From: Sutterella sp.
GTDB lineage: Bacteria; Pseudomonadota; Gammaproteobacteria; Burkholderiales; Burkholderiaceae_F
DNA length: 10,002 bases
Assembly: GCA_003488465.1 (NCBI GenBank)
Contig: DNLN01000138.1
Coordinates: 1-10,002 of the forward strand
Reading direction: 5' to 3'
In this document: one piece after another, positions 1 to 7,405 of the stretch
Layout of the letters: every line of letters begins with the position of its first letter
How positions within the stretch are numbered: position 1 is the first letter of the stretch
Notes under the pieces: model-generated
Database searches by the model: none
Told to the model about the DNA's origin: nothing
The model's input: only the letters and a program-made list of their open reading frames with translations
Position numbers and translations under genes: made by a program

Positions 1-342
1 ACGCGGCTTCTCGAGGCGGGCGACATGGTCTCGAGCACCAAGGCGGTGTACACGCTCGCGCTGCTTACGCCCAAATGGGTGCGCATGTACGTGAACGAGC
101 CCAATCTCGGCCGCGTGCGCCCGGGCATGAAGGCGCTCGTTTACACGGACACCGCTCCGGACAGCCCGGTGCAGGGCACCGTGGGCTATATCTCTTCTGT
201 GGCTGAGTTCACGCCTAAGAGCGTTCAGACCGAAGAGCTGCGCACGAATCTTGTCTATGAAGTGCGGGTGATCGTGGAGGACGCGGACAACGCTCTGCGG
301 CTCGGGCAGCCCGCCACGGTTGTGCTGCAGGAAGGCTCATAG
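1..342 (+). CDS. ybhG: HlyD/MFP-family periplasmic adaptor of an ABC exporter, 3' end only
   Basis: Only the last 113 codons are in the window. The frame is open from base 1 and ends at TAG 340-342, so the gene starts upstream and the ATG at 25 is not its start. The visible part begins inside the second half of the lipoyl/barrel-sandwich domain (LLEAGDMVSSTKAVYTL). It continues into the beta-barrel (WVRMYVNEPNLGRVRPGMKA) and ends in the membrane-proximal region (AEFTPKSVQTEELRTNLVYE). The pattern AEFTPK-V-T-LRT-LVY and the closing RLGQPATV match my memory of E. coli YbhG, about 332 residues. Family role: a periplasmic adaptor anchored in the inner membrane that links the ABC permease to an outer-membrane channel. 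The ATPase and two permeases follow on the same strand after 18 bp, so this is the first visible gene of a four-gene exporter operon. The substrate cannot be read from the sequence. Confidence 0.9.
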   Translation, partial: TRLLEAGDMVSSTKAVYTLALLTPKWVRMYVNEPNLGRVRPGMKALVYTDTAPDSPVQGTVGYISSVAEFTPKSVQTEELRTNLVYEVRVIVEDADNALRLGQPATVVLQEGS

Positions 343-360
343 CGGCTAGGGACGGCAAAA

Positions 361-2124
361 GTGAATCACCCCTCAGACGAAGCGGTTATCAGGGCGGCAG
401 CTCTTTGCAAGAGTTTCCGCTCTTCCATGGCTGAGACGGTGTGCGCCATCGACGCCGTTTCATTCGGGGTGCGCAAAGGCGAGCTCACCGCACTCGTGGG
501 GGCCGACGGCTCGGGCAAGACAACGCTGATCCGGATGATCTGCGGCCTGATGAGCCCCGATTCCGGCACGCTCACGGTGCTCGGGCTTGACTGCGTCCGT
601 GAGGCCGGCCTCATCCAGAAGCGGATCAGCTACATGCCGCAGCGGTTTGGTCTTTACGAGGATCTGTCGGTGCGGGAGAATCTTGACCTGTACGCCGACT
701 TGCACGGCGTGCCCGAGCAGGTGCGTGTGCCCCGCTACAGGAAACTTCTTGCGATGACGGATCTGGGAGCGTTCACTGAGCGGCCGGCGGGCAGGCTCTC
801 TGGCGGCATGAAGCAAAAACTCGGGCTCGCGTGCACGCTGGTGCGGCTGCCTGACCTGCTGGTGCTGGACGAGCCGTCGGTCGGCGTCGACCCGCTCTCG
901 CGTCAGGAACTCTGGAACATCGTCTCCGAACTCGTGCGTGAGGAGCATCTGTCCGTGCTCTGGGCGACTTCCTACATGGATGAGGCCGAAAAGGCCGACC
1001 AGGTTCTTGTGATGCACGAGGGGCGGATTCTCGGGCAGGGCAGCCCCCTGGAACTTGTCCGCCGCGTCGAGGGTCTCGCGTTTTCGATCGAACCGAAACC
1101 GGGACAGAAGCCCCGGGATCTGCAGGCTGAGATATTCGCAAGGAGCGATCTGGTTGCCGATGCCGTGCCGCGTCTGGGCAGGGTGCATGCCGTAGCCAGA
1201 AGTTCGGAGGCGGCCCGGGAACTCAATCGCATGTATGCCGCGCAGCACTGCACGACGCGGCAGTCGCGGTTCGAAGATTTTTTCATGACGCTCATCAGTC
1301 CGGCCGAGCGTCATTCAGGCAATGCCCCTCAAGAGGGCGACGGGCAGACTTCGGATGCTTCCCACGCCGAGGCCGGTCCGGTGATTGAAGTGAAGGATCT
1401 GCTTCGGCGGTTCGGAACCTTTACGGCCGTGGACCGGACGAGTTTTTCCGTGGACCGCGGCGAGATATTCGGATTGCTCGGGCCGAACGGCGCCGGCAAG
1501 ACCACCACGTTCAGAATGCTTTGCGGACTGCTGCCCGCAACAGACGGAACGCTGCGGGTAGCCGGATTTGATCTGCGCAGGGCGAGGGCTCAGGCAAGAG
1601 CGAGGATCGGATACGTCGCGCAGAAGTTTTCTCTCTACGGGAATCTTACCGTGCGGCAGAACCTCGCATTCTTCGGCGGCCTGTACGGCTTGTGCGGTGC
1701 GGGGCTCGAGAGGCGGATCGCAGAAGCGGCCGAGGTATTCACGCTGCCGCTTGATCAAGCCGCAGAGCGTCTCCCCCTTGGGTTCAAGAGGCGTCTTGCA
1801 ATGGCCGCGGCGCTCCTGCACAGTCCGCAGATTCTGTTCCTTGATGAACCCACGAGCGGTATTGATCCGATTGCCAGACGCGAGTTCTGGGACCTCATCA
1901 CGCGTCTGTCCCGACGGGGCATTACCATCATCGTCACCACCCATTTCATGGAGGAGGCCGAGTACTGCGACCGGATGGCGATACAGGACGAGGGCCGGCT
2001 TCTTGCGCTCGGCTCACCGGCGCAGATTCTCCAGAGAGTCACAAACGGCAGCGCCCGAGACATGAATGAAGCGTTTATCGAGGTTGTGCGTGAAGCAAGA
2101 GCGCGGGGAGAGAGACGTGCGTGA
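361..2124 (+). CDS. ybhF: Double-NBD ABC transporter ATPase (YbhF type)
   Basis: This 587-residue cytoplasmic ATPase drives the exporter formed with the two permeases downstream. NBD1 has Walker A GADGSGKT (47-54), signature LSGGM (146-150), Walker B LLVLDE (166-171) and a switch region WATSYMDEAE in which Ser204 stands where the H-loop histidine is usual. A linker rich in Gly, Asp and Ser (about 315-340) joins NBD2. NBD2 has Walker A GPNGAGKT (374-381), a non-canonical signature LPLGF (471-475), Walker B ILFLDE (491-496) and a normal switch histidine in TTHFMEEAE (His528). The length is close to E. coli YbhF (about 578), which as I recall shares both oddities. The start is GTG at 361, 18 bp after the adaptor stop, with a weak purine-rich site (AGGGA, 347-351). 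The C-terminal codons overlap the next gene, suggesting coupled translation. Small differences in the start are possible. Confidence 0.93.
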   Translation: MNHPSDEAVIRAAALCKSFRSSMAETVCAIDAVSFGVRKGELTALVGADGSGKTTLIRMICGLMSPDSGTLTVLGLDCVREAGLIQKRISYMPQRFGLYEDLSVRENLDLYADLHGVPEQVRVPRYRKLLAMTDLGAFTERPAGRLSGGMKQKLGLACTLVRLPDLLVLDEPSVGVDPLSRQELWNIVSELVREEHLSVLWATSYMDEAEKADQVLVMHEGRILGQGSPLELVRRVEGLAFSIEPKPGQKPRDLQAEIFARSDLVADAVPRLGRVHAVARSSEAARELNRMYAAQHCTTRQSRFEDFFMTLISPAERHSGNAPQEGDGQTSDASHAEAGPVIEVKDLLRRFGTFTAVDRTSFSVDRGEIFGLLGPNGAGKTTTFRMLCGLLPATDGTLRVAGFDLRRARAQARARIGYVAQKFSLYGNLTVRQNLAFFGGLYGLCGAGLERRIAEAAEVFTLPLDQAAERLPLGFKRRLAMAAALLHSPQILFLDEPTSGIDPIARREFWDLITRLSRRGITIIVTTHFMEEAEYCDRMAIQDEGRLLALGSPAQILQRVTNGSARDMNEAFIEVVREARARGERRA

Positions 2125-3223
2125 AGCCCTTGCAAGACTTCTTGCCCTCATCCGAAAGGAAATCCGTCAGATGCTGCGCGACAGGAGCAATCTTGCGGTC
2201 GGCATCACGCTGCCCGTGATCATGATCGCGCTTTTTGGCTACGGGATTTCGTTTGACCTCGAACACGCCCCGATTGCCGTCGTGAACGAAGGCTCGGGTG
2301 CCTGTGCCGATCAGCTGATCAGATCCGTGCGCGCTTCCAAGTACTTTGATGTCCGCATGCACGCTCATTTCGAAGCGGCCGAGCAGGAGCTTCGGCAAGG
2401 AGATGTGATCGGAATCCTGAGGCTTCCTTCGGATTTTGAAAAGGCTGCCCGAGCGGGGGGCGCCGCCGCGCAGCTCATCGTCAACGGCACCGAAGCGCAG
2501 AGCGCCAAGACGCTTGAAGCGTATGTCAGCGGTGCTCTTGCACGCGTGAAGTGCGATTCGGACCAGCACGGGCAGGCCAGCCTGTCGCTTGTGCCGCGCA
2601 TGTGGTTCAACGAAGCCAACACGAGCACGTGGTTCATCGTTCCCGGGCTGATCGGCGTGATCCTCACGCTGATCGGTGCGTTTCTCGCTTCGCTGCTCAT
2701 CGCCCGGGAATGGGAGCGGGGGACGTTCGAATCACTTTTCGTGACGCCGGTGCATCCGCTTGAGATCGTCCTTGCCAAGGCCGTGCCGTACGTGGCCGTG
2801 GGACTGATCGATATAGTGATGGTGCTCTTTTTCTCCGCTTTTGTCTTCCATGTGCCGATCCGCGGTTCGGTTTTGCTGCTTCTCGCCCTCTCGCTCGAGT
2901 ACCTGATCGTATCGGTGCTGATGGGGCTTGCCATCTCGGCGGTTGCAAAAAGCCAGTTCCTTGCGAGCCAGGCCGCGCTTTTGATCAGCTTCATGCCGGC
3001 GCTTATCCTTTCGGGCTTCATCTTCGATCTGCGCAACATGCCGTTCTGGCTGCAGCCGATCTGCAACATCCTGCCTGCGACGCACTTCATGCAGGGTGTG
3101 AAGACGCTTTTTCTTGCCGGCAACGACTGGCGGGTGGTGCCGGAAGTGGCAGGCATCCTTCTCGGGTACGCGATTTTGTTTGTCGCGATAGCCGTCCGAC
3201 TCGTGCAAAAGAAGCTTGACTGA
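2117..3223 (+). CDS. ybhS: ABC-2 type permease (YbhS type)
   Basis: From GTG 2117 the protein has 368 residues. Its first transmembrane helix is at about 26-45, followed by a large periplasmic domain (about 47-170). The C-terminal half has five hydrophobic segments (about 172-196, 222-246, 250-277, 283-303 and 344-363). A cytoplasmic coupling segment, AREWERGTFESLFVTP (196-211), follows the second helix; this is the usual ABC-2 permease signature that meets the ATPase. The ending LVQKKLD resembles the E. coli YbhS C-terminus. I chose GTG 2117 because GGGGAG (2105-2110) lies 6 nt upstream and the overlap with ybhF is only 8 bp. An in-frame ATG at 2066 would add 17 residues and overlap ybhF by 59 bp, but has no visible Shine-Dalgarno site. 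The protein probably forms the membrane channel as a heterodimer with the next permease. Confidence 0.9.
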   Translation: MREALARLLALIRKEIRQMLRDRSNLAVGITLPVIMIALFGYGISFDLEHAPIAVVNEGSGACADQLIRSVRASKYFDVRMHAHFEAAEQELRQGDVIGILRLPSDFEKAARAGGAAAQLIVNGTEAQSAKTLEAYVSGALARVKCDSDQHGQASLSLVPRMWFNEANTSTWFIVPGLIGVILTLIGAFLASLLIAREWERGTFESLFVTPVHPLEIVLAKAVPYVAVGLIDIVMVLFFSAFVFHVPIRGSVLLLLALSLEYLIVSVLMGLAISAVAKSQFLASQAALLISFMPALILSGFIFDLRNMPFWLQPICNILPATHFMQGVKTLFLAGNDWRVVPEVAGILLGYAILFVAIAVRLVQKKLD

Positions 3224-3240
3224 GCAAGGAGATTTGAGCG

Positions 3241-4371
3241 ATGCAGTCCCGGCTTGGCAGTTTGAGAGTGTTTCTTCTCCAGATCCTCTTTCTCATCCGC
3301 AAGGAGTTCCTCGCGCTGCTCATGGATCGCTCGAGCCGCATGATCCTTGTTGCGCCCGTGTTCGTGCAGTGCCTGCTCTTTGGCTATGCAGCCACGTACG
3401 ATCTGCGCTACGCCCCGTACGTGCTCTGCGACGCGAGCCGCTCGGTTCAGAGCGCAGAATTCATGCGGCACGTCGATGCCTCGGGCATCTTCGTGCGAGT
3501 TGCCACGCTTGGCAGCCCAAGCGAAATCGGTGCGATGATCACCCAGGGCAGGGCGAGCCTTGCGATCAGCATTCCGCCCGGTTTTGCCGAGGATATCGCA
3601 ACGGGCAGGGGCGGGCAGATCGAACTCATTCTTGACGGGCGGAACTCCGTTTCGGCCGGGCTTGCAAGCGCCTACATCAGCTCGATCGCGGCAAGTGCGG
3701 GCGTCACCTCCGGCGTCGGATCATCCCCGGCAGTGCGGCTTAACACCCGGGCCTGGTTCAACGAAAATCTCGATTCGAGATGGACGATTCTGATTGCGCT
3801 GACTGCAGCTCTTGCGATGATTCAGACGCTGATGACGGCCGCGTTCACCGTCGCGCGAGAGCGGGAGCAGGGGACGTTCGAGCAGCTTCTCGTGACGCCG
3901 CTCGTGCCGCTGCAGATCCTGATCGGCAAGGCGATGCCGCCGATCGTGGTGGGACTCGTGCAGTCTTCGATCATTCTCTCGGTCATACGGTTCTGGTTCG
4001 GAGTGCCGATGGCCGGGAGCGTGCTGCTGCTCTACACCTTTCTCATCTGCTTTAACGTCGCGATCGTGGGGATCGGACTCAGCATTTCGGCATATGCGCT
4101 GTCCATGCAGCAGGCGATGCTCTATTCGTTCTTTGCCGTGGTGCCGATGATGCTGCTCTCTGGCATGTTGAGTCCCGTGGGCAACATGCATGAAGTTCTG
4201 CAGTACCTGACGTATGCCAATCCCATGCGTTTTGGCGTGGATGCCGTGCGCCGCATCTACCTGGAGGGCGCGGGGCTTGATCAGATCGCCTTTGACTTTG
4301 TGCCGCTGGCGGCGCTCACCGCGGTTTTCATGCCGACGGCCGCCTGGCTCTTCCGAAACCGCCTGAGTTAA
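3241..4371 (+). CDS. ybhR: ABC-2 type permease (YbhR type)
   Basis: This 376-residue inner-membrane permease is the last gene of the exporter operon. TM1 is at about 33-51, followed by a periplasmic domain (about 53-178) containing LILDGRNSVSA. The coupling segment AREREQGTFEQLLVTP is at 205-220, with further hydrophobic segments at about 181-204, 230-250, 259-285, 292-311 and 352-370. The motifs LDGRN, REREQGT, LSGMLSPVGNM and the NPMRF/IYLEGAGLD region match what I recall of E. coli YbhR (about 368 residues). The ATG start has a strong AAGGAG at 3226-3231, 9 nt upstream, and the gene begins 17 bp after ybhS ends. The two permeases share the same fold with diverged sequence, which fits an obligate heterodimer. 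The E. coli system has been linked to drug and cation efflux and is controlled there by the TetR-type CecR. No such regulator is visible here. Confidence 0.92.
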   Translation: MQSRLGSLRVFLLQILFLIRKEFLALLMDRSSRMILVAPVFVQCLLFGYAATYDLRYAPYVLCDASRSVQSAEFMRHVDASGIFVRVATLGSPSEIGAMITQGRASLAISIPPGFAEDIATGRGGQIELILDGRNSVSAGLASAYISSIAASAGVTSGVGSSPAVRLNTRAWFNENLDSRWTILIALTAALAMIQTLMTAAFTVAREREQGTFEQLLVTPLVPLQILIGKAMPPIVVGLVQSSIILSVIRFWFGVPMAGSVLLLYTFLICFNVAIVGIGLSISAYALSMQQAMLYSFFAVVPMMLLSGMLSPVGNMHEVLQYLTYANPMRFGVDAVRRIYLEGAGLDQIAFDFVPLAALTAVFMPTAAWLFRNRLS

Positions 4372-4386
4372 GGGGAGGAACGAAAA

Positions 4387-4417
4387 CGGCGGCTTTCCGA
4401 ATCGGGAAAAGCCGCCG
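4387..4417. terminator. Hairpin terminator between convergent genes
   Basis: A perfect 10-bp stem, CGGCGGCTTT (4387-4396) with AAAGCCGCCG (4408-4417), closes an 11-nt loop that can pair a further CCG/CGG. Read on the minus strand it is followed at once by TTTTCGTT, a fair U-tract. On the plus strand it is preceded by AAAA and followed by CTTCAG. It therefore looks best as the terminator of the minus-strand regulator ending at 4449, and may also stop the exporter operon ending at 4371. Confidence 0.75.
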
Positions 4418-4448
4418 CTTCAGACTGCGGACGGGACTCGAGGAGCGC

Positions 4449-5069
4449 CTAGAGCGGATCGCCCGAGCGCAGAAGCAGCCTGGCGATTTCCGCCGCGTTG
4501 TGCAGATCGAGCTTGCGATAGGCCGAGCCGCGGTGCACCTGTACGGTCTTTTCGCTGATGCCGAGGTTTTCGGCGACGAGCTTGTTGCTCATGCCCTGGG
4601 CGACCATGCGGATCACCTCGCGCTCGCGCTGCGTGAGCTGCTCGAGGCGGCTGCGGAAGGTGGAGAGCTCCATCTCGTTGCGGCGGTGGTTGAGGTTCTT
4701 GGTCACGGCCGAGCTGATGGTGTTGAGCAGACGCTGGTCATCGACGGGCTTTTGCAGGAAGTCGATTGCGCCCTGCTTGAGCGTGCGCACGGCCATGTCG
4801 ATGTCGCCGTGTCCGGAGATGAAGATGATCGGCAGGTCGACGCCGATTTCAAGCAGCTTGTCCTGAAGTTCAAGGCCGCTCATGCGGGGCATGCGCACGT
4901 CCAGAACAAGACAGCCGGGACGCTGAAAATCGTTGGAGGCGATGAAGTCAAGGGCGTCGGAGTACGTGACGACATCCCAGCCTTCACTTTCGATCAGAAA
5001 GGCCCAGGAGCGGCGCACCGCGTCATCATCATCAATGACGCGAATGAGAGGTTTCAGAGAGGTATCCAC
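4449..5069 (-). CDS. FixJ/NarL-family response regulator, no partner kinase in window
   Basis: This 206-residue protein has a receiver domain (about 8-122) and a LuxR-type DNA-binding domain (about 140-203). The receiver has the acidic cluster DDDD (13-16), the phospho-acceptor Asp57 in CLVLD, Ser85 in FISGHGD and Lys107 in LQKP. These make it a complete, phosphorylatable receiver. FISGHGDI-MAV followed by GAIDFLQKP is typical of the FixJ/TtrR/DctR branch. The output domain reads LTQREREVIRMVAQGMSNK, then ISEKTVQVHR. The start is GTG at 5069, with GGAG (5077-5080, complement) 7 nt upstream. It lies on the same strand as ompR-envZ, 173 bp downstream of envZ. Its own kinase would be expected to be a PAS-type sensor, and EnvZ-like kinases normally pair with OmpR-type regulators, so it looks orphaned here. 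The regulated genes cannot be read from the sequence. Confidence 0.9.
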   Translation of the reverse strand: MDTSLKPLIRVIDDDDAVRRSWAFLIESEGWDVVTYSDALDFIASNDFQRPGCLVLDVRMPRMSGLELQDKLLEIGVDLPIIFISGHGDIDMAVRTLKQGAIDFLQKPVDDQRLLNTISSAVTKNLNHRRNEMELSTFRSRLEQLTQREREVIRMVAQGMSNKLVAENLGISEKTVQVHRGSAYRKLDLHNAAEIARLLLRSGDPL

Positions 5070-5121
5070 GATCAGTCTCCAACGTTAAAGGCCCCGGACG
5101 GGAGGCAGGGCAAATCGACAA

Positions 5122-5149
5122 CGGGTGAAAAAACGACCACTTGCACCCG
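5122..5149. promoter_or_regulatory. Inverted repeat in the leader of the FixJ-type regulator
   Basis: CGGGTG (5122-5127) and CACCCG (5144-5149) form a perfect 6-bp inverted repeat with a 16-nt spacer. The repeat lies 53-80 nt upstream of the regulator's start, in the 173-bp gap behind envZ. In the minus-strand transcript the spacer would carry a run of six U. A second short element, AGCA-TTT-TGCT, lies at 5156-5166. These could be an operator or a leader hairpin. I found no convincing sigma-70 promoter in the gap and no good terminator for envZ, so read-through from ompR-envZ is possible. Confidence 0.25.
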
Positions 5150-5242
5150 ACGCTAAGCATTTTGCTACAAATATGCCGCGCTGTGTGTCGGGCGGGGATC
5201 TTTTTTTGCCAAGAGGGCTTGCCGTTTTGCAAGGATTGCGCC

Positions 5243-6631
5243 TTAGGCGGAGGCCGCCTTTGCTGCCTTTGCCTGCCGAGCCTTTTTCTCCGCCGGCGCA
5301 AACGGCATCTGGATCGTGACGGTCAGTCCGTGCGGAGCGGATGCGCTGAGATTCACCCTGCCGCCGCTTCGCCGCACGATTCTGTCCACGATGGCAAGTC
5401 CGAGTCCCGTGCCCGAGACGCCAGAGCGCGAGGCGTCTCCGCGCTCAAAGGGCCGCAGGACGCGTTCGGCCTGACTCGGGTCGAGCCCAGGCCCCTGATC
5501 CGCGACCACGAGCACGGCGCTGCCCTTTTCCTTTTTCACCGTCACGGTGAGGTAGAGCAGGGAGTCGTCGCTTCTGCCGTAGCGCATGGCGTTGGTGAAG
5601 AGGTTCTGCACGACGCGCGACAGTTCCAGGGGGTGCGCCATCACGTACACCTCAGGAGCGATGTCGCTCGTGAGGCGGATGCTGCCGTCGATCTCGATGC
5701 GGGCCGTGGAGATCGCCGTCTGGACGGTTTCCGAGAGGCTCACCCGATCCATGGGCTGATCGCTTCGCCGTGCGTAGTCCATGAACTGGTTGACGATCAT
5801 CTCCATCTGCTCGAGATCGCTCACCATGCTTTCGCGGGTTTCATCGGGCAGGTCGGCGATTTCGGCTTCAAGGCGAAGGCGCGTGATCGGCGTTCTCAGG
5901 TCGTGCGAGACGCCGGCAAGGAGCATCTCGCGGCCGTTTTCCATGTTCTGGATGTCCTGCACCATGCGGTTGAAGGCCGAGTTCACTTCGCGCAGTTCGC
6001 TCGGACCGCTGTCCTCGGGCAGGCTGGGCGGAGTGAGGCCCCGGCCGACCTTGCGGGCGTAGTCGGCGATCTGCTTGAGGGGCGAGGAGAGGCGCTGGGA
6101 GATCAGCACCGAGCCCAGAATGGTGCCGACAAGGGCTGCAAGAGCCCACCAGAGCCAGCCCGTGCCGTAGCTCGGATTGATGAGGGTGGATTTGGTGAGC
6201 AGCCAGTACTCGTCGCCTTCAATGGAAAAGGACACCCACAGGCCCTTCTCGCCATTCACGCGGCTTGCGAGTACCGTGTCCTGGCCGAGTTCGCGGCGCA
6301 CCATGGCCTCGATGTCAGCAACCGAACTCGAGTAGTTGGATTCAACGACGAGCGGAGCCACGGCGTCGCCTTCTTCCTTGGGAAGAATCCGCACGCCTTC
6401 GCGGCTGGCAAGCACCATCAGCAGATCGGGGCGGTAGCGGGGATCGGCGGTGATGAGGGCGTAGCGCGTGAGGTTCGCCATCGACACGATCTGTTCGGCG
6501 GTGCTGCGCGTGTAGGGCAGTTCATTGAGCACGCGGAAACTCTGCACCCAGCCGATCACCGACAGGATGATGAGCAGGATGAGCAGCACGAACGTGCGCC
6601 AGAACAGATTCGGAACGGGCTGGGCGATCAT
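5243..6631 (-). CDS. envZ: EnvZ-type membrane sensor histidine kinase
   Basis: This 462-residue inner-membrane kinase has TM1 at about 11-30, a periplasmic sensor region (about 31-157) and TM2 at about 158-178. A HAMP linker follows (about 179-228, SSPLKQIADYARKVGRG). The dimerisation/phospho-acceptor helix carries LLAGVSHDLRTPITRLRLE with His243. The ATP-binding domain has the N-box (LSRVVQNLFTNAMRYG, 337-352), G1 box DQGPG (378-382) and G2 box GTGLGL (407-412). All catalytic motifs are intact. H-box and HAMP resemble E. coli EnvZ (450 residues); the periplasmic part does not obviously match it. The C-terminus ends in a Lys/Ala-rich tail (449-462). The gene lies 24 bp behind ompR. No good Shine-Dalgarno site precedes ATG 6631, so translation may depend on ompR. 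By family it phosphorylates and dephosphorylates OmpR; the signal is not evident. Confidence 0.9.
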   Translation of the reverse strand: MIAQPVPNLFWRTFVLLILLIILSVIGWVQSFRVLNELPYTRSTAEQIVSMANLTRYALITADPRYRPDLLMVLASREGVRILPKEEGDAVAPLVVESNYSSSVADIEAMVRRELGQDTVLASRVNGEKGLWVSFSIEGDEYWLLTKSTLINPSYGTGWLWWALAALVGTILGSVLISQRLSSPLKQIADYARKVGRGLTPPSLPEDSGPSELREVNSAFNRMVQDIQNMENGREMLLAGVSHDLRTPITRLRLEAEIADLPDETRESMVSDLEQMEMIVNQFMDYARRSDQPMDRVSLSETVQTAISTARIEIDGSIRLTSDIAPEVYVMAHPLELSRVVQNLFTNAMRYGRSDDSLLYLTVTVKKEKGSAVLVVADQGPGLDPSQAERVLRPFERGDASRSGVSGTGLGLAIVDRIVRRSGGRVNLSASAPHGLTVTIQMPFAPAEKKARQAKAAKAASA

Positions 6632-6655
6632 GGGCGGCGCTCTCGGGCTTGGCTC

Positions 6656-7405
6656 CTAGACGCCCGAGGCGGGCTCAGCCGGATTGTCGTCCGGAATGAA
6701 CACGTAGCCAAGACCCCAGACGGTCTGCAGATAGCGAGGCTTTGCCGGATCGGGTTCGATCAGCTTTCTGAGGCGGCTCACCTGCACGTCGAGCGAACGG
6801 TCGAAGGCGGCGTACTCGCGGCCGCGGGCCATCTCCATCAGCTTGTCGCGCGAGAGGGGCATTCTCGGATGGCGGGCAAAGGCCTTCATGACGGCGAATT
6901 CGCCGGTGGTGAGGGCGATCGGCTCGCCGTTCTTGCGCAGCTCGCGTCGGCCGAGGTCGAGTTCGAACTCTCCGAAACGGACGATTTCGTTTTCAAGCGA
7001 GGGGGCGCCGGGCTGATCGCCTGCGGGCCTGCGGCGCAGCACGGCGTGAATTCTGGCGAGCAGCTCGCGCGGATTGAAGGGTTTCCCGAGATAGTCGTCG
7101 GCGCCCAGCTCAAGTCCCACGATGCGGTCGACCTCTTCGCCCCGGGCGGTCAGCATGATGACCGGGGTCTGGTCCTTGCTGGCGCGCAGCCGCCGCAGAA
7201 TCTGCAGGCCGTCTTCGCCAGGCATCATGAGATCGAGGATCAGCGCGTCGAAGCGCTCGCGCAGCCAGAGCCGGGTCATCGATTGTCCGCCGTCGGCAAC
7301 AGACACGGCAAAGCCGTTGTCGCCAAGGTAGCGGCGCAGCAGATCGCGCAGTTTCGGGTCGTCGTCGACAACAAGAATCTTGGGTTTGCGTTCGGTATCG
7401 GTCAT
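6656..7405 (-). CDS. ompR: OmpR-type winged-helix response regulator
   Basis: This 249-residue cytoplasmic regulator has a receiver domain (about 8-122) with the acidic pocket DDD (14-16), phospho-acceptor Asp58 in ALILD, Thr86 in MLTARG and Lys108 in LGKPF. A linker (about 127-140) leads to a winged-helix DNA-binding domain (about 141-237). That domain contains LTTGEFAVMKAF, then SRDKLMEMARGREY and RSLDVQVSRLRKLIEPDP, and ends in the wing motif TVWGLGYVF. The length is slightly over E. coli OmpR (239). RGREY-AFDRSLDVQVSRLRK is close to the OmpR recognition helix. The ATG at 7405 is preceded by an AAGAG-type site. It is the first gene of the ompR-envZ operon and diverges from the small exported protein at 7657. 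By family, it binds promoters as a phosphorylated dimer. Targets are inferred only; the divergent neighbour is the obvious local candidate. Confidence 0.92.
   Translation of the reverse strand: MTDTERKPKILVVDDDPKLRDLLRRYLGDNGFAVSVADGGQSMTRLWLRERFDALILDLMMPGEDGLQILRRLRASKDQTPVIMLTARGEEVDRIVGLELGADDYLGKPFNPRELLARIHAVLRRRPAGDQPGAPSLENEIVRFGEFELDLGRRELRKNGEPIALTTGEFAVMKAFARHPRMPLSRDKLMEMARGREYAAFDRSLDVQVSRLRKLIEPDPAKPRYLQTVWGLGYVFIPDDNPAEPASGV

Noticed and set aside
460..1314. A 284-codon minus-strand frame inside ybhF
   Set aside because: It is antisense to NBD1, whose Walker and signature motifs are intact on the plus strand. It has no recognisable domain and no ribosome site of note.
2365..3471. 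A 368-codon minus-strand frame over ybhS and the start of ybhR
   Set aside because: It is opposite two genes with clear ABC-2 permease motifs. The translation is Ser/Arg/Thr-rich and spans the junction, as expected of a shadow frame.
5217..5235. A short hairpin, CTTGC/GCAAG, just after the envZ stop as a possible terminator
   Set aside because: The stem is only 5 bp and no U-tract follows on the minus strand, so I do not call termination here.
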